A stretch of 64,000 bases of DNA from Arthrobacter sp. Soc17.1.1.1 (GTDB lineage Bacteria > Actinomycetota > Actinomycetes > Actinomycetales > Micrococcaceae). The DNA lies in contig NZ_JBAJII010000001.1 in NCBI RefSeq assembly GCF_036867195.1, positions 3,410,001 to 3,474,000 of the forward strand, in the 5' to 3' direction. The position numbers and the translations under genes are program-made. This document shows positions 7,463 through 15,255 of the stretch, in pieces. How positions within the stretch are numbered: position 1 is the first letter of the stretch; each line of letters begins with the position of its first letter. The notes beneath the pieces were generated by a model, which ran no database searches, had not been told where the DNA came from, and worked only from the letters and a program-made list of their open reading frames with translations.

Positions 7463-8257
7463 ATGCCAGCGCACCAGGACCAGTACGTAGGACCCCGGGA
7501 CCTCACCCGCTGGGAGTCGCCCATCGGCCGCCTCCTCGTGCGGTTCGTCCGACCGCTCGCCCGCTGGGCGGGACCGCACGGGGCCCTGCTGCTCCTCATC
7601 GGGATCGGCGGGGGGATCGCCGCCGCCCTGACGGCCGTGTCGGCCGAGGTCTACGAGGCGGTCGTGGAGTCGGACGGCGTCGCCGCCCTCGACCGCCCGG
7701 CGCTGGACCTCGCCGTCTCACTGCGCCAGGACGGGCTGAACGCCTTCATCACGGGCTACACGAACATCGGCGGGCCCATCGGCATGCCCATCCTCGCCGT
7801 GTCGATCATGGTGCTCCTCGCGGTGAGCCGCAGATCGTGGTCCCCCGTGATCCTGCTGCCGGCGGCCGCCTTCGGCTCCCTGCTGATGACCGTCGCGGGC
7901 AAGGACGCCTTCGGCCGGCTGCGCCCGCCGGTCGAGCTCGCCGTCCCGCCCTACGAGTCGTCGCCGTCGTTCCCGAGCGGGCACTCGCTGAACGCCCTCG
8001 TCATCGCCGGTGTCGTCGCGTACCTGCTCGTACTGCGGCAGCACCGCAAACGCACCCGTGCGCTCACGATCGCGCTCGCCATCCTGTTCGCGGTGACCAT
8101 GGGGCTCAGCCGCGTCTACCTCGGTCACCACTGGCTCACGGACGTCCTGGTGGCCTGGACCCTCGGGATCGCCTGGCTCGCCGTCGTCATCACCGTCCAC
8201 CGGCTCTTCCTAACCTTCCGGCTGCACCGGGCGGGCCCGCGTGCCGCAGCCGCCTGA
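7463..8257 (+). CDS. PAP2-family membrane phosphatase
   Basis: A membrane phosphatase of 264 residues with about six hydrophobic segments. The three family motifs are present in order: K-D-A-F-G-R-L-R-P-P (about 150-159), P-S-F-P-S-G-H-S (about 170-177, with the catalytic His) and SRVYLGHHWLTDV (about 214-226, with the nucleophilic His). The active site faces outward and removes phosphate from lipid phosphates such as phosphatidic acid or undecaprenyl pyrophosphate. The start is six bases after TAGAGT (7451-7456) with no ribosome-binding site, so it is read as leaderless. The downstream TetR gene overlaps its end by 17 bases. Confidence 0.88.
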   Translation: MPAHQDQYVGPRDLTRWESPIGRLLVRFVRPLARWAGPHGALLLLIGIGGGIAAALTAVSAEVYEAVVESDGVAALDRPALDLAVSLRQDGLNAFITGYTNIGGPIGMPILAVSIMVLLAVSRRSWSPVILLPAAAFGSLLMTVAGKDAFGRLRPPVELAVPPYESSPSFPSGHSLNALVIAGVVAYLLVLRQHRKRTRALTIALAILFAVTMGLSRVYLGHHWLTDVLVAWTLGIAWLAVVITVHRLFLTFRLHRAGPRAAAA

Positions 8258-8861
8258 GGCTCCCGGGCGGCCCCTGCGGCGGGACGCCCGCCGCAACCGC
8301 GAGGTGGTCCTCGCGGCGGCGCGGCGCATGTTCGCCGAGCACGGCGCGGACTGCAGCTTCGAGGACATCGCCCGGGAGGCCGGCGTGGGGGTCGGCACGG
8401 TGTACCGCAGGTTCCCGGACCGTCGCACGCTGATCGAGGCGATCCTGGAGCAGCGCATCGTGGACGTCGACGACGCCGCCGCAGCAGCGCTCCGGCTCGA
8501 CGACCCGTGGGCGGCCGCGCGGCACTTCGTCGGGGCCACCGCCCGCATGCAGGTGGAGGACCGGGGGCTGCGGGAACTCCTGCACGACCACCGGTTCGTG
8601 TCGTCCGGGCTCGCCCTGCTGCGCCGGCGCATCACGCCGGCCGCCGATGAACTGGCGCGCCGTCTCCGGAAGGACGGCGCGGCGCGGACGGATCTCACGG
8701 GACAGGACCTGGTGGCGCTCATCCGCATGCTCGGCTCACTCGGCCCCGGGCCCGCCGACCGCGCCGACCCCGACGATCCCGCCGGGCCGCCGGCCGGGTT
8801 CGAACGATACCTGGACCTCGTCCTGGACGCGCTCGGTCGCGAACGCCCGATCCGCGGCTGA
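8241..8861 (+). CDS. TetR-family transcriptional regulator
   Basis: A 206-residue dimeric repressor type. The N-terminal helix-turn-helix is SFEDIAREAGVGVGTVYRRF (about 35-54), the canonical TetR motif. The C-terminal ligand-binding domain is all-helical, ending in a Pro/Asp-rich loop (ADRADPDDPAGPPAG) before the final helix. GTG 8241 overlaps the PAP2 gene, implying coupled expression. Its target could be the PAP2 gene, itself, or the permease gene 77 bases downstream; no clear dyad was found to decide. Confidence 0.85.
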   Translation: MPQPPEAPGRPLRRDARRNREVVLAAARRMFAEHGADCSFEDIAREAGVGVGTVYRRFPDRRTLIEAILEQRIVDVDDAAAAALRLDDPWAAARHFVGATARMQVEDRGLRELLHDHRFVSSGLALLRRRITPAADELARRLRKDGAARTDLTGQDLVALIRMLGSLGPGPADRADPDDPAGPPAGFERYLDLVLDALGRERPIRG

Positions 8862-8937
8862 GGAGCGGGTTCCGCTGATCGACAGCCGGCTTCATACTTG
8901 CTGGGAAGACAGTGCACTCCCCTCCCCGGAAAGGACG

Positions 8938-10401
8938 ATGATGTCGAAGACCTCAGGCGTACAGGCCACCCAGTCGGTAATGCGGCGCAAACCCATCGAC
9001 TACGTCGAGGACGAGACAGGCCGCACCGGCCTGTTCAAGAGCCTCGGACTATGGCAGCTGACCGCGATCGGCGTGGGCGGTATCATCGGCGTGGGCATCT
9101 TCACGCTCGCCGGCCTCGTGGCCAACGGCGGGGAGGACGGCGACCCGGTGGGCCCGGCCGTGCTGATCTCGTTCCTCATCGCCGGCCTCGCGAGCGCCGC
9201 CGCGGCGCTGTCCTACGCGGAGTTCGCGGGGATGATCCCGCGTGCCGGCTCCGCCTACACCTACGGCTACGTGGCCCTGGGGGAGATCATCGGCTGGTTC
9301 ATCGGCTGGGACCTCCTGCTCGAGTACATCGCGATCGTGGCGGTCGTCGCGATCGGCATCTCGGGGTACTTCACCGAGTTCATGTCCGGGATCGGGATCA
9401 CCGTCCCCACCTGGATGCAGGGCACCCCTGACACCATCGAGGGCGGCCTGGTCAACGTGCCCGCGATCGTGGTGTGCCTGATCATCACGTTCATCCTCAG
9501 CCGCGGCACCAAGACGTTCGGCCGGTTCGAGCTCATCGCCGTGGGCCTCAAGATCCTGCTGATCCTCGGGATCGTGGGCCTCGGCTTCTTCTACGTCAAC
9601 GCCGAGAACTACTCGCCGTTCCTCCCGTCGGGCTTCGGCGCCGTGTTCACGGGTGCCGCCACCGTGTTCTTCGCGGTCTTCGGCTACGACGCCATGAGCA
9701 CCGCGGCGGAGGAGGCGACGGACGGCAAGAAGCACATGCCGAAGGCCATCCTCCTGTCCCTGGCGATCGCGATGACCCTCTACGTGCTGGCGACCCTCGT
9801 GCTCACGGGTATGCAGAACTACGAGGACATCAGCCCGACGGCCGGCTTCGCCTCGGCCTTCCAGTCCGTGGGCCTCCCCGTCATCGCGACCATCATCTCG
9901 GCCTTCGCCGTGATCTCGATCCTGACCGTCATGCTGACCTTCCTCCTCGGCGTGACCCGCGTGTGGTTCTCGATGAGCCGCGACGGTCTGCTGCCGGCCT
10001 GGTTCTCCACGACCGACCGTCACGGCACCCCGCAGCGGGTCACCTGGATCGCCGGTATCGCCTCGGCCCTGCTCGCCGGGGTGTTCCCCATCCGGGCCGT
10101 CGCGGACCTCACCAACATCGGCATCCTCGCGGCGTTCGTCGTCGTCTGCGTCGCGGTGATCGTGCTGCGCCGCACGCGGCCCGAGGTCCCGCGCACCTTC
10201 AAACTGCCGCTCATGCCGATCGTGCCTGCCTTCGGCGTCCTCGCGTCCCTGTTCCTGATGCTGCAGCTGCACTGGGAGACGTGGGTGCGGTTCGGCATCT
10301 GGCTCGTGATCGGCCTGCTCATCTACTTCTTCTACGGCCGCAAGCACTCGCTCATGAACCCCGACAGCCCCCGCCACGCACCGTCGAAGCGGGAGGCCTG
10401 A
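8938..10401 (+). CDS. APC-superfamily amino acid permease (cationic amino acid transporter type)
   Basis: A 487-residue transporter with about 12 membrane segments. The first helix carries GVGGIIGVGIFTLAG (about 40-54), the unwound TM1 substrate-binding segment of APC carriers, and TM3 follows in AALSYAEFAGMIPRAGSAY. The loop FGYDAMSTAAEEATDGKKHMP (around 250) and the C-terminal layout match the CAT/YfnA subgroup that imports amino acids by proton symport. Two adjacent ATG codons (8938, 8941) follow GGAAAGGA; either may be used. It is separated from the second permease by a strong stem-loop, so the two are probably separate transcripts. Confidence 0.88.
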   Translation: MMSKTSGVQATQSVMRRKPIDYVEDETGRTGLFKSLGLWQLTAIGVGGIIGVGIFTLAGLVANGGEDGDPVGPAVLISFLIAGLASAAAALSYAEFAGMIPRAGSAYTYGYVALGEIIGWFIGWDLLLEYIAIVAVVAIGISGYFTEFMSGIGITVPTWMQGTPDTIEGGLVNVPAIVVCLIITFILSRGTKTFGRFELIAVGLKILLILGIVGLGFFYVNAENYSPFLPSGFGAVFTGAATVFFAVFGYDAMSTAAEEATDGKKHMPKAILLSLAIAMTLYVLATLVLTGMQNYEDISPTAGFASAFQSVGLPVIATIISAFAVISILTVMLTFLLGVTRVWFSMSRDGLLPAWFSTTDRHGTPQRVTWIAGIASALLAGVFPIRAVADLTNIGILAAFVVVCVAVIVLRRTRPEVPRTFKLPLMPIVPAFGVLASLFLMLQLHWETWVRFGIWLVIGLLIYFFYGRKHSLMNPDSPRHAPSKREA

Positions 10402-10424
10402 CCGCTCCCGACATGGAAGGCAAC

Positions 10425-10460
10425 GGGCCCGCCGCACCGTAACGAAGATGCGGCGGGCCC
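10425..10460. terminator. stem-loop terminator after the first permease
   Basis: Twelve-base perfect stem (GGGCCCGCCGCA with its complement, loop of 12) starting 24 bases after the stop codon. There is no T-run after it, which is common in high-GC genomes. Confidence 0.6.
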
Positions 10461-10544
10461 CGCCATGTCCCTATCCTCGACAGGGACCGGCGGCGCATCG
10501 TCGGTCGCCCACCGATGCCTACCCAGCGAAGGACCAGCACCTCC

Positions 10545-12026
10545 ATGGACCTCTTCCGGACCAAGTCCGTCGAACAGTCGATCAAGGACTCCGGTGAGAA
10601 GGGACACGGTCTGAAGCGTTCCCTCACCACCTGGGACCTCATGATCATGGGCGTCGCCGTCGCCGTCGGGGCGGGGATCTTCTCGGTGGGCGCGCAGGCC
10701 GCCGCCTTCAATGCCGGCCCGGCCGTGACCATCTCCTTCGTGCTGGCGGCCATCACGTGCGCCCTCGCGATCATGTGCTACGCCGAGTTCGCCACCGCGA
10801 TCCCTGTGGCCGGCAGCGCCTACGTGTTCACCTACGCCACCATGGGCGAGCTGCTCGCCTGGATCATCGGCTGGAACCTGATCCTCGAGCTGCTGATGGC
10901 GGCCGCCGTCATCGCGAAGTTCTGGGGCGTCTACCTCGGTGATCTCTTCACGGCCCTGGACCTCGACGTCCCCGCCGAGATCAGCGTCCTGGGCCTCGAC
11001 CTGACGTGGGGGCCGCTGCTGATCGTCGCGGTGTTCACCGCCGTGCTCATCTACGGCACCAAGCTCTCGGCCCGGGTCAACAGCGTCTTCACCGTCATCA
11101 AGATCGCGATCGTACTGTTCGTGATCGTGGTCGGCTTCTTCTACGTCCGCCCCGAGAACTTCACGCCGTTCGTCCCCGCCTCCCAGCCCGCGGCGGACAG
11201 CGGCGCCGGCTGGGCAGACCAGCCCTTCCTCTCCTTCCTGAGCGGGGCCTCCCCTGCCGCCTTCGGCTTCACCGGGATCATCTCGGGTGCGGCGCTCGTG
11301 TTCTTCGCCTTCATCGGGTTCGACGTCGTCGCCACCTCCGCGGAGGAGGTCAAGAACCCGAGCCGCACCCTCCCGCGCGGTATCTTCGCCGGGCTCGCCG
11401 TGGTGAGCGTCCTCTACATCCTGGTGACCCTCGTGGTCACCGGCATGGTGCCGTACACGGAGCTCGGGGCCTCGGGGTCGCCGTCGCTCGCGACCGCCTT
11501 CCAGCTCGTCGGCGCCGACTGGGCGGCCGGCATCATCTCCCTCGGCAGCCTGATCGGCCTGACCACCGTCATCATGGTGCTGCTCATGGGCCTCGCCCGC
11601 GTGATCTTCGCCCTCAGCCGCGACGGCCTCCTGCCCCGCGGGCTGAGCCGCACCTCGGACAAGCACGCCACGCCGGCGCGCACGCAGGTTCTCTGCGGTG
11701 TCGTCGTCGCGCTGCTGGCCGGGTTCACCCAGGTGGAGGTGCTCGCCGAGATGATCAACATCGGCACCCTGACCGCATTCATCACGGTGAGCCTCGGGAT
11801 CATCGTGCTGCGCAGCAGGCGCCCGGATCTCACGCCCGCGTTCCGCGTGCCCTTCGGCAAGGTCATCCCGATCGCGTCGGCCGCACTGTGCCTGTACCTG
11901 ATGTTCAACCTGGCCACCATCACGTGGGTGTTCTTCGCCGGCTGGCTCGTGGTGGGCTTCGTCATCTACTTCGCCTACGGTTACCGCCACTCCCGCCTCC
12001 GTACGGAGCAGCAGGTCACGGTGTAG
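10545..12026 (+). CDS. APC-superfamily amino acid permease (second)
   Basis: A 493-residue, roughly 12-span carrier related to the preceding gene but clearly diverged. TM1 reads GVAVAVGAGIFSVGAQAAAF, TM3 CYAEFATAIPVAGSAYVFTY, and the cytoplasmic loop FIGFDVVATSAEEVKNPSRTLP is the standard APC signature. ATG 10545 is preferred, with AAGGA upstream, over ATG 10515, which lacks any ribosome-binding site; the spacing of about 11 bases is long, so the start is not certain. The substrate is probably an amino acid or polyamine-like cation. Tandem arrangement of two related permeases suggests duplication. Confidence 0.85.
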   Translation: MDLFRTKSVEQSIKDSGEKGHGLKRSLTTWDLMIMGVAVAVGAGIFSVGAQAAAFNAGPAVTISFVLAAITCALAIMCYAEFATAIPVAGSAYVFTYATMGELLAWIIGWNLILELLMAAAVIAKFWGVYLGDLFTALDLDVPAEISVLGLDLTWGPLLIVAVFTAVLIYGTKLSARVNSVFTVIKIAIVLFVIVVGFFYVRPENFTPFVPASQPAADSGAGWADQPFLSFLSGASPAAFGFTGIISGAALVFFAFIGFDVVATSAEEVKNPSRTLPRGIFAGLAVVSVLYILVTLVVTGMVPYTELGASGSPSLATAFQLVGADWAAGIISLGSLIGLTTVIMVLLMGLARVIFALSRDGLLPRGLSRTSDKHATPARTQVLCGVVVALLAGFTQVEVLAEMINIGTLTAFITVSLGIIVLRSRRPDLTPAFRVPFGKVIPIASAALCLYLMFNLATITWVFFAGWLVVGFVIYFAYGYRHSRLRTEQQVTV

Positions 12027-12048
12027 ATCGCCGGTGGATCGCCGGTAT

Positions 12049-12092
12049 GCCCCTGCAGATCGCTGCAGGGGCCGGCAGATCGCGCCTGCCGG
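12049..12092. terminator. tandem stem-loop terminator after the second permease
   Basis: GCCCCTGCAG (12049-12058) pairs with 12063-12072 around ATCG. A second stem, CCGGCAG (12072-12078) with CTGCCGG (12086-12092), follows directly. It begins 23 bases after the stop codon. Confidence 0.6.
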
Positions 12093-12177
12093 AGTGCGCC
12101 GGCGCCCGGAACAGGAGATGATGGTGCCCCGGAGCGGCTGCTTCGGGGCACCCGCCAGCTGAACCAGGAGAACCACG

Positions 12178-12663
12178 ATGTCCCAGGATCCGTATCCCGG
12201 CGAGCGCCCCTCCACAGGGGGCTCCGAGAACCAGTCCGGCGGCCCGTCCGACGGCGGCGCCTACGGCAGCAGGCCCTACCAGCCCACCCAGCCGTACCAA
12301 CAGCCGTACCAGCCCGGTGGATACGAGGCCGGCGACTACCCGACGGGTGCGTACCAGTCAGGCGGCTACCAGGCGGGGCCCTACCGGTCCTACCAGCCCT
12401 CCTACGCGTCGATGGAGGGCGAGAAGGCCGCGCAGCTCTCCCTGATCCTCGGGATCGTGGGGCTGTTCGTGGCGGGCATCATCCTCGGGCCGCTCGCGAT
12501 CTGGCAGGCACTCAAGGCCGAACGCCTCGGCGTGCCGGCGACGGCGGGGAAGGTGCTCGGCTGGATCACCACCATCCTCTACGCGCTGGCGGTCCTCGCG
12601 GGGATCATCTTCTTCGTGATCCTCGTGGTCGGGCTGGGCGCCACGTCCACCTACAGCAGCTGA
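12178..12663 (+). CDS. DUF4190-type membrane protein with Gln/Tyr/Pro-rich N-terminus
   Basis: A 161-residue protein. Residues 1-78 are disordered and repetitive (PYQPTQPYQQPYQPGGYEAG, with SGGYQAGPYRSYQPSY following). The C-terminal part has two membrane helices: LSLILGIVGLFVAGIILGPL (about 90-109) and the segment starting ILYALAVLAG (about 135-157), with the DUF4190 link AIWQALKAERLGV between them. No enzymatic function is known for the family. AGGAG lies seven bases before the ATG. It is followed by a simple repeat and the convergent polyphosphate kinase gene. Confidence 0.8.
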   Translation: MSQDPYPGERPSTGGSENQSGGPSDGGAYGSRPYQPTQPYQQPYQPGGYEAGDYPTGAYQSGGYQAGPYRSYQPSYASMEGEKAAQLSLILGIVGLFVAGIILGPLAIWQALKAERLGVPATAGKVLGWITTILYALAVLAGIIFFVILVVGLGATSTYSS

Positions 12664-12700
12664 TCCTGCCGCCGTCAGGGCCGTCGGCCGCCGGGCCCGT

Positions 12701-12763
12701 GCCGTCAGGGCCGTCAATGCCGTCAGTGCCGTCAGTGCCGTCAGTGCTGTCAGTGCCGTCAGA
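12701..12763. repeat. 9-bp tandem repeat across the PPK2 stop codon
   Basis: About seven units of GCCGTCAGT, with single-base variants (GCCGTCAAT, GCTGTCAGT), lie between the convergent DUF4190 and PPK2 genes. On the minus strand the unit contains TGA, so the repeat includes the PPK2 stop codon at 12759-12761. Confidence 0.85.
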
Positions 12764-13940
12764 GCGTGGGGAACAGGCGCGTGGACTGCTCGCCTGCCTC
12801 GAACACGCGTGAGTGCGGCCCGGTGCCGACGATCAGCGGATCCGGCGTGCCGACCACGTCATGGTCCTTCTCGTCGTAGTCGAGGACGGACAGGACGTAG
12901 CGCAGCGCCTCGATGCGGGCCCGCTTCTTGTCGTTGCTCTTGATGACCGTCCATGGGGCGTCCGCGGTGTTCGTGTAGAAGAACATGGCCTCCTTGGCCT
13001 CCGTGTAGTCGTCCCACTTGTCGAGGGACTGCAGGTCCATGGGGCTCAGCTTCCAGCGGCGCACAGGGTCGGTGTGGCGCTGGGCGAAGCGGCGGCGCTG
13101 TTCCGCCCGGGACACCGAGAACCAGAACTTGATCAGGTGCGTGTCGGCGCGGACGAGCATGCGCTCGAGCTCGGGGGCCTGCCGCATGAACTCGAGGTAC
13201 TCCGTGGGGGTGCAGAACCCCATGACGCGCTCCACGCCGGCCCGGTTGTACCAGGACCGGTCGAACAGGACGATCTCGCCGCCCGAGGGGAGCACCGAGA
13301 CGTAGCGCTGGAAGTACCACTGCGTCTGTTCCTTCTCGCTCGGCTTGTCGAGAGCGATGATGCGTGCGCCTCGGGGGTTCAGGTTCTCCGTGAAACGCTT
13401 GATCGTCCCGCCCTTGCCCGCGGCGTCACGCCCCTCGAACAGCACCGCCACCTTGGCCTGGTTCTTCTTCACCCACCCCTGCATCTTGAGCAGCTCGATC
13501 TGCAGGGCGCGCTTGGCCTTCTGGTACTCGCGTTCGGTCATCCGCTTGTCGTACGGGTAGTCCTCGCGCCAGGTCGGCTGGTCCGGGTGCGGCAGGAGCA
13601 CGTGGTCCTCGCCCTCCGCGTGCGGCGTGGGCACCGGGATGTCGGGTGGTGCCCCGACATCCGACATCCCCGTACCTGCCGTGCCGGTCCTGTCGGCAGG
13701 AGCGTCCGACGGTTCGTCGGTCAGGGCGTCCGTCGGCTCGTCGCCGAGCACCGCCGCATCGGAGGTCGTCCCCTCCCCTGGATCGTCGGTCGGTCCGCCG
13801 GTCGCCTCGCCCGCTGATCGGGCGGTGTCGGCATCGGTGTCGGTGTCGGTGTCGATGGCAGTACCGGTATCGGTGGCAGTACCGGCAGCTTCCTGCGCCG
13901 GTTCGTCCGTCGTCTCCGTCGTCTCGGTCATCTCGGTCAT
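12759..13940 (-). CDS. ppk2: polyphosphate kinase 2
   Basis: A 393-residue member of the PPK2 family, which transfers phosphate between polyphosphate and nucleotides in the cytosol. The kinase domain covers about 115-370: Walker A GRDAAGKGG (170-178), lid-region residues in FTENLNPRGARIIAL, and Walker B with the Asp of IVLFDRSWYNRAG (223-235). The first 110 residues are an unusual Thr/Asp/Ala-rich, probably disordered tail, including an alternating T-D run at 21-40; typical one-domain PPK2 proteins begin near residue 110. GAGGAA precedes ATG 13940, supporting the long form. An internal Met (92) is an alternative start. It is convergent with the DUF4190 gene and divergent from the DUF1684 gene. 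Confidence 0.92.
   Translation of the reverse strand: MTEMTETTETTDEPAQEAAGTATDTGTAIDTDTDTDADTARSAGEATGGPTDDPGEGTTSDAAVLGDEPTDALTDEPSDAPADRTGTAGTGMSDVGAPPDIPVPTPHAEGEDHVLLPHPDQPTWREDYPYDKRMTEREYQKAKRALQIELLKMQGWVKKNQAKVAVLFEGRDAAGKGGTIKRFTENLNPRGARIIALDKPSEKEQTQWYFQRYVSVLPSGGEIVLFDRSWYNRAGVERVMGFCTPTEYLEFMRQAPELERMLVRADTHLIKFWFSVSRAEQRRRFAQRHTDPVRRWKLSPMDLQSLDKWDDYTEAKEAMFFYTNTADAPWTVIKSNDKKRARIEALRYVLSVLDYDEKDHDVVGTPDPLIVGTGPHSRVFEAGEQSTRLFPTL
13821..13880 (-). repeat. hexanucleotide-type Thr-Asp repeat in ppk2
   Basis: A run of alternating Thr and Asp codons (residues about 21-40 of PPK2) built from ACCGAC-like hexamers, such as GACACCGACACCGATGCC on the coding strand. It is a simple-sequence tract able to change length in frame. 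Confidence 0.7.
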
Positions 13941-14146
13941 CTCGGTTCCTCGTTTCCGCCGGGTCCTTCATGGTTCCAGACACCGCTCCGGGGGTACATC
14001 CAGCCCGACCGACCCGGCCGGGCTGGACGACTCCACCGCGGGCTTGGTACGGCGCAGGCAGCCCTCGCACGGGGGATGCCTCCGGGGAATGCCGGACGGG
14101 CGATGGGGGTTCTAGCCCGTGCAGCACCCGAACCAGGAGACGATGC

Positions 14147-14962
14147 ATGAGCCCCACCCAGACCGCCGAAGACCGCTGGATCCGCTTCCGCGCAGCGCGC
14201 GACGCCGCACTCGCGGAGACGCACGGCTGGCTGTCCCTGACGTCCTTCCACTGGCTCCCCGACCAGCCCGCCGACGTCGGGGAGGTGCCGGGCCTCTGGT
14301 CCGCAGCCGGCGACACCGCGAGCGTGACGGCGCGGCCATCCGACGGCCTGACCGACCTGTCGACCGGCCACCTCGTGGACGGCACCATCACCGCCGCGCT
14401 CGACGACGAGGACTCGCTCATGTGGGTGGCCTACGGCGGGCCGGACGGGCACCGCGTGGTGGTGGAACTGGCGCGCCGCGCCGGCCGCTACGCCGTCCGG
14501 ACGAGGGATGCCGAGGCGCCCACCCTGGCGGGCTTCAGCGGGACCCCCGTCTTCGACTACCGGCCCGACCTCGTGCTCGAGGGCCGGTTCGAACCGTTCC
14601 CGGAGCCGCGGCCCGAGCGCATCTCCACGTCCCATCCCGACGTGCCCGGGACACAGACGTCCGTCGGTGACGTCGTCTTCACACTCCCCGGCGATCCCCG
14701 CGAGCACCGGCTCCGGGCATCGCAGGACGGGACGGGGGCGCTCGCCATCACGTTCCACGACGCCACCAACGGCACGTCGACGGCGTCCTGGCGCAAGGTC
14801 ACCCTGCGCCGCCCCCGCCCCGACGGATCCGTGGTCCTCGATCTCAACAGGACCATCAACTACCCGAGCGCCTTCACCCCGTACGGCACCTGCCCCCGGC
14901 CGGTGGCGGGCAACATCGTCGACGCCCCGATCGAGGGCGGCGAGAAGCGGCCCCTGCCCTGA
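14147..14962 (+). CDS. DUF1684 domain protein
   Basis: A 271-residue soluble protein. It follows the family pattern: an N-terminal R-x-x-R-D-A-A-L-A region, WLSLTSFHWL (about 28-37), then a beta-rich body ending with NRTINYPSAFTPYGTCPRPV (about 237-256), the most conserved DUF1684 segment with its invariant N-P-x-x-x-Y-x-x-x-C-P-P-like core. The biochemical role is unknown. ATG 14147 is used, with CAGGAGA about nine bases upstream; ATG 14143 is out of frame. It is divergent from ppk2, and its stop codon lies inside its own terminator stem. Confidence 0.85.
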   Translation: MSPTQTAEDRWIRFRAARDAALAETHGWLSLTSFHWLPDQPADVGEVPGLWSAAGDTASVTARPSDGLTDLSTGHLVDGTITAALDDEDSLMWVAYGGPDGHRVVVELARRAGRYAVRTRDAEAPTLAGFSGTPVFDYRPDLVLEGRFEPFPEPRPERISTSHPDVPGTQTSVGDVVFTLPGDPREHRLRASQDGTGALAITFHDATNGTSTASWRKVTLRRPRPDGSVVLDLNRTINYPSAFTPYGTCPRPVAGNIVDAPIEGGEKRPLP

Positions 14963-14981
14963 TGGACAGGGCAGGGGCCGC
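14947..14981. terminator. terminator overlapping the DUF1684 stop codon
   Basis: A perfect 15-bp stem (14947-14961 with 14967-14981) around a five-base loop. The TGA stop codon straddles the end of the left arm. It serves the plus-strand gene and possibly the convergent minus-strand gene ending at 15022. Confidence 0.8.
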
Positions 14982-15021
14982 CTGCGGGGTCATGCCTCGG
15001 GTGCTCGCCGCAGCCGTGGCC

Positions 15022-15252
15022 TCAGGCCTCCGCTTCGGGGTAGATGCTCCGTGTCTCGGTGCGTCGGTTGCGGTTGGTCACCCAGTCCGTGGGGTAGATC
15101 TTCGGCAGGACGTTGGCCAGCGCCAGTGAGGCGTAGATGACCGTGTTGATCGCGACGAAGGCCGCCAGGATGGCGAACATGTTGGTGTGGAGCACGGCCT
15201 CGGGGAGGACGATGCCGGTGCGGATGACGGGTCCTGCTGCGCTGCTGATCAT
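15022..15252 (-). CDS. small membrane protein linked to the glycosyltransferase
   Basis: A 76-residue protein with two hydrophobic stretches (about 22-50: FAILAAFVAINTVIYASLAL and ANVL), then a basic tail TNRNRRTETRS. No family is recognised. It begins three bases after the stop codon of the glycosyltransferase gene upstream on the same strand, so it is almost certainly translated from the same mRNA and may be a small accessory subunit of that membrane enzyme. This role is inferred from position only. Confidence 0.65.
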   Translation of the reverse strand: MISSAAGPVIRTGIVLPEAVLHTNMFAILAAFVAINTVIYASLALANVLPKIYPTDWVTNRNRRTETRSIYPEAEA

Positions 15253-15255
15253 GGC

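Noticed and set aside
9049..10437. A 462-codon minus-strand open frame opposite the first permease
   Set aside because: Highly charged, repetitive translation with no domain, exactly antisense to a clear APC permease.
12701..12763. Short regular repeats considered as a CRISPR array
   Set aside because: Units are contiguous 9-mers without spacers, and no cas genes are present.
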